DNA of 13,360 nt. Source: Bacillota bacterium (GTDB taxonomy: Bacteria; Bacillota_I; Bacilli_A; ML615J-28; CAG-698). The notes beneath the pieces are model-generated. The model did no database searches, was not told the DNA's origin, and saw only the letters and a program-made list of their open reading frames with translations. How positions within the stretch are numbered: position 1 is the first letter of the stretch; each line of letters opens with the position of its first letter. The stretch lies in contig JAEYQM010000033.1 of assembly GCA_023410025.1 (NCBI GenBank), forward strand, positions 1 to 13,360. The letters are read 5' to 3'. This document shows positions 8,164-13,360 of the stretch, piece after piece. A program made the translations under genes and the position numbers.

Positions 8164-8190
8164 GAGATTATATTTTGGTAGGGTGAAAAA

Positions 8191-9054
8191 ATGAATTTAA
8201 AAATGTTTAATCTAGTTTATTTCATTTATATTGCATTCTTTTTTATATTTTTAATAGGAAGTCTAATACTATTAGAAGGTAAGAGTGATAATTTTAAAAA
8301 GCGTTATATATCAGGGATGCTATTTTTTGCTTTAATTGTTCATTTCTTAAAACTAGTGTTTCCACCATATATTGATGATCCAACAGCAATAAGAAAAATT
8401 ACACCTGAGAATATTTGTGCTTTATCAACTTTAATTTTTCCATTTGTATTTCTAACAAAAAATAAAATATTAAAAGATTATATGTTTTATGTTGGGGTAA
8501 TTAGTGGAACACTTGCAGTGTTTTTTCCAGCTGAAGCTTTAGGAAAAGAAGCATTTATCTTTGATACAATCAGGTTTTATGTTGCCCATACAATAATTAC
8601 TGTTGCACCATTCTTAATGGTTGCAACTGGTTTACATAAACTTAATTATCATAGAATTTATAATGTTCCAATTTGTTTTGTTATTGTTCTTACAATTATA
8701 TTAGTTAATGAAGTAATTCTTACAGAAATTGGTTTAGTTGAATTACGTGGAAGTGATTTATTTAATGATGGCTATCGTAACTTTTCAATGGCTTTTGGAG
8801 TTAGTGATTCTATTCCTGGAGTTGAAGGAATACTAGCATTTTTTACACCAAACTTTATGATGAAAATTCCATATGGTGAGTTTGCTGGTGAAAAAAAATA
8901 TTGGCCAATATTATGGGCAATATTTCCATCCTTTGTATATATTGGTGGACTTTCTTTTCTTCTCTCAATTTATTTTGAAAGATATCATATGAAAAGAGAT
9001 TTAAGAATTTTATTTCAATATATAAAAACAAATGTATTTTGTATTAAAAAGTAG
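8191..9054 (+). CDS. Multi-span membrane protein resembling the YwaF/TIGR02206 family
   Basis: A 287-residue integral membrane protein with about seven hydrophobic segments, beginning near residue 8 and ending near 265, and a basic C-terminal tail (RYHMKRDLR...). The central pattern 'ENICALSTLIFPF ... GTLAVFFPAEA ... FYVAHTIITVAPFLMVATGL' resembles the YwaF/TIGR02206 family of Firmicute membrane proteins, where a short polar pair before TM3 and a His in the middle segment are conserved; their biochemical role is unknown. This assignment is from memory of the family pattern and is moderate. The ATG follows AGGGTG by 5 nt. It is a single-gene unit with its own promoter, between lon and secG; no hairpin terminator follows, only AT-rich DNA and the secG promoter. 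Confidence 0.75.
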   Translation: MNLKMFNLVYFIYIAFFFIFLIGSLILLEGKSDNFKKRYISGMLFFALIVHFLKLVFPPYIDDPTAIRKITPENICALSTLIFPFVFLTKNKILKDYMFYVGVISGTLAVFFPAEALGKEAFIFDTIRFYVAHTIITVAPFLMVATGLHKLNYHRIYNVPICFVIVLTIILVNEVILTEIGLVELRGSDLFNDGYRNFSMAFGVSDSIPGVEGILAFFTPNFMMKIPYGEFAGEKKYWPILWAIFPSFVYIGGLSFLLSIYFERYHMKRDLRILFQYIKTNVFCIKK

Positions 9055-9075
9055 TAATATTATTGTAAATTATAT

Positions 9076-9104
9076 TTGCACTTTTATTTAGATTGTGGTA
9101 TAAT
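9076..9104 (+). promoter_or_regulatory. Extended -10 promoter of secG
   Basis: TTGCAC (9076-9081), 17-bp spacer, perfect TATAAT (9099-9104) with TG at 9096-9097 (extended -10). The predicted leader is about 45 nt. Confidence 0.8.
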
Positions 9105-9155
9105 AAATAGTGCATATGAGTATAAATATTGGAAACAATATATCGGGAGGATTTT

Positions 9156-9389
9156 ATGACTTTTTGGGATATTTTATTATTAATCGTTTCATGCTTATTA
9201 ATAATTATAATCATTTTACAAGAATCAAAAGAAGACGCAACATCTGCTTTTACTGGTGAGAAATCTGAATTATTCGCAAATAGAAAAGAACGCGGTTTTG
9301 AAGTTTGGGTTAGTTGGATCACAACAAGCCTATCAGTTGCTTTCTTGATTCTTTCCATAATTGTGTCATTCTTCGTTGAGAGATTGTAG
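9156..9389 (+). CDS. secG: SecG, preprotein translocase subunit
   Basis: The start is ATG 9156, preceded by GGGAGG (9145-9150); the frame is open further upstream to a TTG at 9129, but that has no binding site and would add a non-conserved extension. This gives 77 residues, normal for SecG. Two membrane spans (about residues 4-21 and 50-73) flank a cytoplasmic loop containing the family pattern 'LQESKEDATSAFTGEKSELFANRKERGFE'-type motif: Gln-x-Ser-Lys-x early and Arg-Gly-Phe-Glu before TM2. SecG sits beside SecYE and stimulates SecA-driven export. secG followed by rnr and smpB is the common Firmicute order. The gene ends 5 nt before a terminator-like hairpin. Confidence 0.93.
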   Translation: MTFWDILLLIVSCLLIIIIILQESKEDATSAFTGEKSELFANRKERGFEVWVSWITTSLSVAFLILSIIVSFFVERL

Positions 9390-9393
9390 TCAT

Positions 9394-9421
9394 AATAGGC
9401 CTATTCATAGGCCTATTTTTT
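9394..9421 (+). terminator. Terminator-like hairpin between secG and rnr (possible attenuator)
   Basis: AATAGGCCTA (9394-9403) pairs perfectly over 10 bp with TAGGCCTATT (9408-9417) around TTCA, followed by T residues to 9421. Just 16 nt later rnr begins, and I find no promoter between hairpin and rnr, so the hairpin must let some transcription through or a promoter lies unseen within secG. Confidence 0.85.
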
Positions 9422-9436
9422 GTAAGAGGTATAAAG

Positions 9437-11572
9437 ATGAAAGATAAAGTTTTGGAATTAATGAATACAAAAGGATATAATGCGAAAACACTTGAAGAGT
9501 TAAGTGTCCTTTTGGAATGTGATATAGATGAATTGAAAAAAATCTTAGATGAATTAGAAAAAGAATATTTAATAAAACAAACTAAGAAAAAGAAATATGA
9601 TTTATTAAGGAAATTTAATTTGTTTATAGGTACTATTGAAATAAAGGATAAGGGTTTTGGTTTTATTACATGTGAAGATTTTACCGAAGACTTATATGTT
9701 TCTAAAGAATATCTTGGTGGCAGTATGAATAAAGATAAAATACTTTTTTCTGTCATTAGTGGTGAAGAAGAAGTTGGCGCTAAGAAAGAAGCCATGGTAA
9801 TTGAAGTTATTGAAAGAAACTTAAAAAATATTATCGGTACTATTAATTTAGGAAAAGGCAATAAGAAAATTTTTATTCCTGAAGATAAAAAATTAAACCT
9901 TACATTTGATGTTGAGGATTTTGGGATAAGTGTAGTTGGAGATGTTGTTGATTTTGAAATTGATGAATATGTTAATGCTTATCTTGTAAAGGGTAAAGTA
10001 AAAGAAATAATCGGTAATATTAATGATGTTGGTATTGATATTAAAGCAATTGCATATCGATATGGCTTTGAATCGGAATTTCCAAAAGATGTAATCGATG
10101 AAGTATCATCATTAAAAATTGATATTGAAGTAGAAAAGAAAAGAAGACGTGTTGTAACTGGAACTATTATTACAATAGATGGGGAAGATGCAAAAGACTT
10201 AGATGATGCTATAAGCGTAAGAATTCTAGAAAATGGTAACTTTGAATTAGGTGTTTATATTGCTGATGTAAGTTATTATGTTACTGAAAACTCTGAACTT
10301 GATAAAGAAGCTTTTTTAAGAGGAACAAGTGTATATTTGGCTGATAGAGTAATACCAATGTTACCTCATAAACTATCTAATGATTTATGTTCATTAAATG
10401 CAAATGAAGATAAATTAGTAATGTGTTGCGTTATGGAAATTGATAATTATGGTGATGTTGTTAATCATGATATATTTGAAGGAGTTATTAAGACTAAGTA
10501 TCGTATGACTTATACTTCAATTAATAAAATTATTGAAGAAGCCGATAAAGAAGAAATTACAAAATATAGTGATATCTATGAAGATATAATGAATATGTAT
10601 AAATTATCAAGAATTCTAAATGAAGAAAGATCTTCTCGTGGTTCTCTTGATTTTGATATTCCTGAATCAAGAATTATAGTTAATGATAAGGGTGAACCAG
10701 TTGATGTTGTATTAAGAACAAGAGGTGCTGGTGAAAAGTTGATTGAAGAGTTTATGCTTAAAGCTAATGAAACTGTTGCATCAACAATTCTAAACCTTAA
10801 CTTACCATTCATCTATCGAATTCACGATGAACCAAATTACTTAAAACTTCAAAAATTTAGTGTAGTTGTTAAAACAATGGGTTATAGAGTAAATATAAAA
10901 AAGAACAGAGTTAGTCCAATAGCCTTACAACATTTATTGAGAAGTATTAAAGAAGAGGATAAAGGGTTATCAACATTACTTTTGAGAATGATGGCTAAAG
11001 CAAAGTATAGTGAAAAGAATATTGGTCATTATGGTCTAGCAAGTGATGCTTATACCCATTTCACTTCGCCAATTAGAAGATATCCAGACTTAATTGTTCA
11101 TAGATATTTAAGACAATATTTATTTGAAGGTAAAGTGAGTTCTAAAGATCAAGATATTGCCTATGGTAAAATTGTGTATGCTGCAAGTCATTCTAGTAAA
11201 AAAGAACGTGATGCCATTGATTGTGAATATGAAGTAAATGATATGAAGAAAGCTGAATATATGACTAAACATATTGGGGAAATTCATGAAGCAACAATTA
11301 CATCAGTTACAAACTTTGGTTTATTTGCTGCCTTGGATAATACTGTTGAAGGGTTTATCCACATTTCTAATTTGCCAGGATATTATTTTTTTAACGAAAA
11401 TAGAATGTCTTTAGTAGGACCAAATAAAGAATATCGTATGGGGGAAAGAATAACTGTTAAGGTTAAAAAAGCAAGTAAAGAATTACGTCAAGTAGATTTT
11501 GTAATTGTTGGGGGTGAAAAGTTTGGAAAAAGGGATAAAGGTTATCGCAAGAAACAAAAAGGCAAGTCATGA
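9437..11572 (+). CDS. rnr: Ribonuclease R, 3'-5' exoribonuclease
   Basis: A 711-residue protein. The N-terminal winged-helix domain covers about residues 1-55 ('LEELSVLLECDIDELKKILDELEKE'), followed by cold-shock/OB domains ('GTIEIKDKGFGFITCEDFTEDLYV'). The RNB catalytic core has the Mg2+-binding aspartates Asp248, Asp254, Asp256 and Asp257 in IDGEDAKDLDDA. An S1 domain starts near residue 614 ('EIHEATITSVTNFGLFAAL'), and the C terminus ends in a Lys/Arg-rich tail. RNase R degrades structured RNA and, with SmpB–tmRNA, removes the faulty mRNA during trans-translation, which fits its position before smpB. The ATG follows AAGAGGT. The stop is TGA, the only TGA stop among the intact genes here, and lies 50 nt inside smpB. 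Confidence 0.97.
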   Translation: MKDKVLELMNTKGYNAKTLEELSVLLECDIDELKKILDELEKEYLIKQTKKKKYDLLRKFNLFIGTIEIKDKGFGFITCEDFTEDLYVSKEYLGGSMNKDKILFSVISGEEEVGAKKEAMVIEVIERNLKNIIGTINLGKGNKKIFIPEDKKLNLTFDVEDFGISVVGDVVDFEIDEYVNAYLVKGKVKEIIGNINDVGIDIKAIAYRYGFESEFPKDVIDEVSSLKIDIEVEKKRRRVVTGTIITIDGEDAKDLDDAISVRILENGNFELGVYIADVSYYVTENSELDKEAFLRGTSVYLADRVIPMLPHKLSNDLCSLNANEDKLVMCCVMEIDNYGDVVNHDIFEGVIKTKYRMTYTSINKIIEEADKEEITKYSDIYEDIMNMYKLSRILNEERSSRGSLDFDIPESRIIVNDKGEPVDVVLRTRGAGEKLIEEFMLKANETVASTILNLNLPFIYRIHDEPNYLKLQKFSVVVKTMGYRVNIKKNRVSPIALQHLLRSIKEEDKGLSTLLLRMMAKAKYSEKNIGHYGLASDAYTHFTSPIRRYPDLIVHRYLRQYLFEGKVSSKDQDIAYGKIVYAASHSSKKERDAIDCEYEVNDMKKAEYMTKHIGEIHEATITSVTNFGLFAALDNTVEGFIHISNLPGYYFFNENRMSLVGPNKEYRMGERITVKVKKASKELRQVDFVIVGGEKFGKRDKGYRKKQKGKS

Positions 11573-11981
11573 TTATTTCATTCTTGATACCTATGATGTT
11601 GGAATTGTTTTAAAAGGTACCGAAATTAAATCCATAAGAAATAATAAAGTTAATATATCTGATGCATATTGTGATATTAAGAATAATGAATTATGGATTG
11701 TAAATATGAATATTTCCAAATATGAGAAAGGAAATATTTTTAATCATGATGAACTAAGAGATAGAAAACTCTTGGCTCATCGAAATGAAATTAGAAAAAT
11801 GATTGGTAAACTTCAACTTGAGGGATTAACTTTAATACCGTTAGAAGTATATCTAGAAAATGGTTTATGTAAACTAAAGATTGCTTTTGGTAAAGGTAAG
11901 AAAAATTACGATAAACGTGATGATATGAAAGAAAAAAGCGCACAAAGGGAAATAGAACAAAAATTGAAAAGCAAGAGGTAA
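11523..11981 (+). CDS. smpB: SmpB, tmRNA-binding protein
   Basis: Choosing TTG 11523 as start gives 152 residues beginning MEKGIKVIARNKKASHDYF, the usual SmpB N terminus; GGGGGTGA (11510-11517) lies upstream at good spacing. In-frame upstream TTG/GTG codons (11505, 11508, 11514) would add residues not seen in SmpB and leave no binding site. The OB-fold core is evident ('YDVGIVLKGTEIKSIRNNKVNISDAYC', then 'HDELRDRKLLAHRNEIRKMIGK'), as is the basic C-terminal tail (GKGKKNYDKRDDMKEK) that enters the empty mRNA channel. SmpB brings tmRNA to stalled ribosomes. The gene overlaps the end of rnr by 50 nt in another frame, which suggests translational coupling; ssrA lies 430 nt downstream. Confidence 0.96.
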   Translation: MEKGIKVIARNKKASHDYFILDTYDVGIVLKGTEIKSIRNNKVNISDAYCDIKNNELWIVNMNISKYEKGNIFNHDELRDRKLLAHRNEIRKMIGKLQLEGLTLIPLEVYLENGLCKLKIAFGKGKKNYDKRDDMKEKSAQREIEQKLKSKR

Positions 11982-11984
11982 AGT

Positions 11985-12341
11985 ATGAAGTGTGAACGTT
12001 GTGGTAAAGAGTTTAGTACACATGTAGAAGTATGTGATAATTGTGGATTTGATTTTGAAGAAAATAGAGTTTTTAAAAAGAAACTAAACATTAAATATGA
12101 TTCAACTTTATATAATGATAATACGGATTTAATTGATTACCCAGTATTAACATTTATTTTAGGATTACTTTCAATGGTTATACCCATTTACTTATTTAGC
12201 TTTTTAGCTATTAAATTATCAAAAAAACCTTCAAAAAGTAATTTGAAGGCATTTCAAAATATGGGTAAAATTTTAGCTTATTTAGGATTTGTATCCTCTA
12301 CACTTGCAATTATTTATTTATTAACAATATTTGTATTCTAG
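11985..12341 (+). CDS. Small zinc-ribbon membrane protein, function unknown
   Basis: A 118-residue protein with an N-terminal zinc ribbon (Cys3-x2-Cys6 and Cys17-x2-Cys20, 'CERCGKEF ... CDNCGFDF'), a polar Asn/Asp-rich linker to about residue 50, and two hydrophobic helices (about 53-77 and 95-117) separated by a Lys/Ser-rich loop. Cytoplasmic zinc ribbon plus two TM helices is a common Firmicute arrangement without a fixed function. The ATG is 3 nt after the smpB stop, with AGAGG overlapping the end of smpB, so it is co-translated with rnr and smpB. It lies between smpB and ssrA, the two components of trans-translation, but nothing in the sequence shows a part in that process. Confidence 0.85.
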   Translation: MKCERCGKEFSTHVEVCDNCGFDFEENRVFKKKLNIKYDSTLYNDNTDLIDYPVLTFILGLLSMVIPIYLFSFLAIKLSKKPSKSNLKAFQNMGKILAYLGFVSSTLAIIYLLTIFVF

Positions 12342-12351
12342 TATATAACTA

Positions 12352-12380
12352 TTTACATTTTAAATAATTTTTAGTAAAAT
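12352..12380 (+). promoter_or_regulatory. Promoter of ssrA
   Basis: TTTACA (12352-12357) and TAAAAT (12375-12380) with a 17-bp spacer, placing the start near 12387, 24 nt before the mature tmRNA 5' end. Confidence 0.8.
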
Positions 12381-12386
12381 ATTATT

Positions 12387-12405
12387 AGGAAGAATATTAC
12401 TTCCT
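12387..12405 (+). other. Hairpin in the tmRNA 5' precursor leader
   Basis: AGGAAG (12387-12392) pairs with CTTCCT (12400-12405) across a 7-nt AT loop. It begins at the predicted transcription start and ends 5 nt before the mature 5' end, where RNase P would cut. It may stabilise the precursor or guide processing; this is inference. Confidence 0.5.
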
Positions 12406-12410
12406 AAAAT

Positions 12411-12766
12411 GGGATAGTCATGGTTTCGACAGGCTATTTGAAGTAATGTAAGCATGCCGTTGTTGCGAACGTTAAAACGCCGAGGTTTTTAAATAACCGG
12501 AAACACAAACAATAAATTAGCTTTCGCTGCTTAATAAAGCGTAGCACTCAAGGTTAGACCGACCCTCAGGGTTTAACCATTTGAGTCTTAGAAACTGCGG
12601 GTTGAGTATTTTGTTTGTTTCGCCAAGGTACTTGAAATCTAGAAGCTAGTCATAGGTAGTTTGCTTGTTGCATGTCTATGTATGAACTAAAGATAACAAG
12701 ATAAGCATGTAGAAAGCAGAATGGATAATAGTTTGGACAGGGGTTCGACTCCCCTCTATTCCACCA
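12411..12766 (+). ncRNA. ssrA: tmRNA (SsrA RNA)
   Basis: A 356-nt one-piece tmRNA. The 5' end GGGATAG pairs over 7 bp (one G-U) with CTATTCC at 12756-12762, followed by A and an encoded CCA (12764-12766). The 5' part has the hallmark 'GGTTTCGACAGG' after the acceptor strand; the T arm is AGGGG-TTCGACT-CCCCT near the 3' end. The internal reading frame encodes the degradation tag and ends in a double stop (listed separately). Complementary G/C-rich blocks after the tag (for example GGTTAGACC/GGGTTTAACC around 12551-12578) are consistent with the pseudoknot domain. tmRNA with SmpB enters stalled ribosomes, charges with alanine and tags the nascent chain for proteolysis. It has its own promoter and terminator. 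Confidence 0.97.
12499..12537 (+). other. tmRNA-encoded degradation tag GNTNNKLAFAA
   Basis: Reading from the resume codon GGA (12499-12501) gives Gly-Asn-Thr-Asn-Asn-Lys-Leu-Ala-Phe-Ala-Ala, then TAA TAA (12532-12537). The sequence before the resume codon (AAATAACC) matches the arrangement in Bacillus tmRNA, whose tag also begins with Gly. With the alanine carried by tmRNA the added peptide is AGNTNNKLAFAA. The end is AFAA rather than the widespread ALAA. The resume codon is assigned by analogy. Confidence 0.85.
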
Positions 12767-12778
12767 TAAGAAAAGCAT

Positions 12779-12809
12779 AGGTTTGATACAATAGTGTCAG
12801 ACCTTTTTT
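12779..12809 (+). terminator. Terminator downstream of ssrA
   Basis: An 11-bp stem AGGTTTGATAC (12779-12789) / GTGTCAGACCT (12794-12804), with two G-U pairs and an AATA loop, followed by a T run to 12809. It lies 12 nt after the tmRNA CCA. Confidence 0.9.
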
Positions 12810-12852
12810 CTTTGTCATATAGGGTTTTATTCCCTTTCTGTAAATACGAAAT

Positions 12853-12896
12853 AAGCCTTGTAGAGGTGTCAATCGGCACTTTTGCAGGGCTTTTTT
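12853..12896 (+). terminator. Second, unusually long terminator hairpin
   Basis: AAGCCTTGTAGAGGTG (12853-12868) pairs without a bulge over 16 bp, including several G-U pairs, with CACTTTTGCAGGGCTT (12877-12892); the loop is TCAATCGG and the T-rich tail is 12891-12900. There is no gene between this and the ssrA terminator only about 45 nt upstream, so it is either a back-up terminator or an insulating terminator belonging to the DNA beyond ssrA. Confidence 0.88.
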
Positions 12897-12914
12897 CTTT
12901 TGCTTAAACCTACT

Positions 12915-13026
12915 ACGGAACGATAGCCTTATCAACGGAACGAAAGATAGGTGCTACGGAACGAAAGATAGAAACTGCGAAACGAAAGGTCTATCAACGG
13001 AACGATAGGGGTTATCTACGGAACGA
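12915..13026 (+). repeat. Six iteron-like direct repeats, core ACGGAACGA
   Basis: The nonamer core occurs at 12915-12923, 12935-12943, 12956-12964, 12977-12985 (variant GCGAAACGA), 12997-13005 and 13018-13026, with start-to-start spacing of 20, 21, 21, 20 and 21 bp, about two helical turns. Repeats 2 and 3 are identical over 16 bp (ACGGAACGAAAGATAG). Repeats 5 and 6 are flanked by ATC and GAT, giving slight dyad character. Direct repeats of this length and phase are typical of plasmid iterons bound by a replication initiator, or of operator arrays. G+C is 44% over 12901-13020 (53 of 120 bases), well above the host genes. There is no ORF across the array. Confidence 0.88.
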
Positions 13027-13050
13027 TTAAGAAAAAAGTTTTATAAAAAT

Positions 13051-13071
13051 TTCTGTTTTGTCTCGACAGAA
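13051..13071. repeat. Inverted repeat between iterons and XRE promoter
   Basis: TTCTGT (13051-13056) and ACAGAA (13066-13071) form perfect 6-bp arms, with an internal TGTC-TC-GACA. It follows an A/T-only tract (about 13027-13050) next to the last repeat and precedes the -35 box by 13 bp. It could be an operator for the HTH protein or part of an origin; neither can be shown here. Confidence 0.5.
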
Positions 13072-13084
13072 TCAGCCAAACTAC

Positions 13085-13113
13085 TTGTAATTTTCTCAAA
13101 AAAGTGCTATAAT
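13085..13113 (+). promoter_or_regulatory. Extended -10 promoter of the XRE gene
   Basis: TTGTAA (13085-13090), 17-bp spacer, perfect TATAAT (13108-13113) preceded by TGC (13105-13107), i.e. an extended -10. The predicted start is near 13120, giving a leader of about 35 nt. Confidence 0.85.
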
Positions 13114-13156
13114 GTTCTAAAGAGTTTTACAGATTTGCATGGAGGTATATGTATAT

Positions 13157-13360
13157 ATGAAACTAGACTATGCATCAGCAATAATGCACTTAAGAGTAAA
13201 ATTGAACCTATCTCAGATGGGTTTAGCAGATCTATTAGGAGTGTCTTATACATCGGTAAATAGATGGGAAAACGGCAAGTACGCTCCAACAAAACTAGTT
13301 AAAAAGAAAATAGAATTACTTTGTAAAGAAAACAATATCGAGATGGAGGTTTTGAAATAA
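13157..13360 (+). CDS. Small XRE/Cro-C1-type HTH DNA-binding protein
   Basis: The start is ATG 13157, with GGAGG at 13141-13145; an in-frame ATG at 13139 lies upstream of that site and is not favoured. The protein is 67 residues and consists of one HTH_3 domain: 'HLRVKLNLSQMGLADLLGVSYTSVNRWENGKYAPT', with the LSQ...LA..LGVS helix pair and the W-E-N-G-K signature that ends the recognition region. It has no other domain. Such stand-alone XRE proteins usually regulate a neighbouring operon in mobile elements, prophages, restriction-modification or toxin-antitoxin loci. Its stop is the last codon of the window, so the genes it may control are not visible. Its strong promoter and the repeats upstream suggest it is the first gene of an element next to ssrA. 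Confidence 0.9.
   Translation: MKLDYASAIMHLRVKLNLSQMGLADLLGVSYTSVNRWENGKYAPTKLVKKKIELLCKENNIEMEVLK

Noticed and set aside
9044..9358. A 104-aa minus-strand open frame across the secG promoter
   Set aside because: It covers secG and its promoter in antisense with no coding signature.
9319..9861. A 180-aa minus-strand open frame
   Set aside because: It lies opposite secG and rnr, has no ribosome binding site, a Ser/Phe/Lys-biased composition typical of complement frames, and overlaps well-supported genes.
12676..12879. A 67-aa minus-strand ORF with 'GGIEGSRTPVQ' in its middle
   Set aside because: It is antisense to the 3' end of ssrA; this type of peptide is a well-known artefact of translating the complement of tRNA/tmRNA T arms.
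12915..13026. CRISPR array
   Set aside because: The repeats are only about 9-16 bp with roughly 5-12 bp between them and imperfect units; no cas genes are present. The geometry fits iterons, not CRISPR.
13107..13292. A 61-aa minus-strand open frame opposite the XRE gene
   Set aside because: It is antisense to a gene with a strong promoter, good binding site and a recognisable HTH domain; the reverse frame has none of these.

Overview
The window is AT-rich (the host genes look roughly 30% G+C) and carries gene orders typical of low-GC Gram-positive bacteria: trigger factor–clpX–lon, and secG–rnr–smpB followed by the tmRNA gene ssrA. Genes stop with TAA, TAG and, in rnr, TGA, so UGA is a stop and a Mycoplasma/Spiroplasma-type code is unlikely. 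tRNA-Arg has its CCA encoded. The best fit is a Bacilli/Erysipelotrichia-like or Acholeplasma/RF39-like lineage; the species cannot be named from the sequence alone.

Layout. Positions 1-207 are the 3' end of an unrecognised gene, followed by about 290 nt of very AT-rich spacer. A self-contained tRNA-Arg(CCU) unit (promoter, tRNA, terminator) follows at 460-616. Next comes a two-gene unit: a Nudix hydrolase and an ArsB-like anion permease (654-2431). A helical protein of unknown function with its own promoter (2540-3154) sits just upstream of tig, where Bacillus has ysoA. Then come tig, clpX and lon (3213-8110), closed by a strong terminator. A multi-span membrane protein resembling the YwaF/TIGR02206 family (8191-9054) precedes secG (9156-9389). 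An intergenic terminator-like hairpin separates secG from rnr, smpB and a small zinc-ribbon membrane protein (9437-12341). ssrA (12411-12766) has its own promoter and terminator.

Functional theme. Most of the window is protein and RNA quality control. Trigger factor folds nascent chains, ClpX and Lon unfold or degrade proteins, RNase R degrades structured or defective mRNA, and SmpB plus tmRNA rescue stalled ribosomes and add the tag GNTNNKLAFAA. ClpX keeps its IGF loop, so a ClpP partner is predicted elsewhere in the genome. SecG belongs to the secretion channel.

Boundary. Immediately 3' of ssrA the DNA changes character. G+C rises (44% over 12901-13020, by direct count). There is a 16-bp-stem terminator, then six direct repeats of ACGGAACGA spaced 20-21 bp (iteron-like), then an extended -10 promoter driving a small XRE-type HTH protein that ends exactly at the window edge. 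The 3' end of ssrA is a well-known integration site, so this looks like the left end of an integrated mobile element with a plasmid-like replication or control region. It is the most interesting part of the window, but it is cut off.
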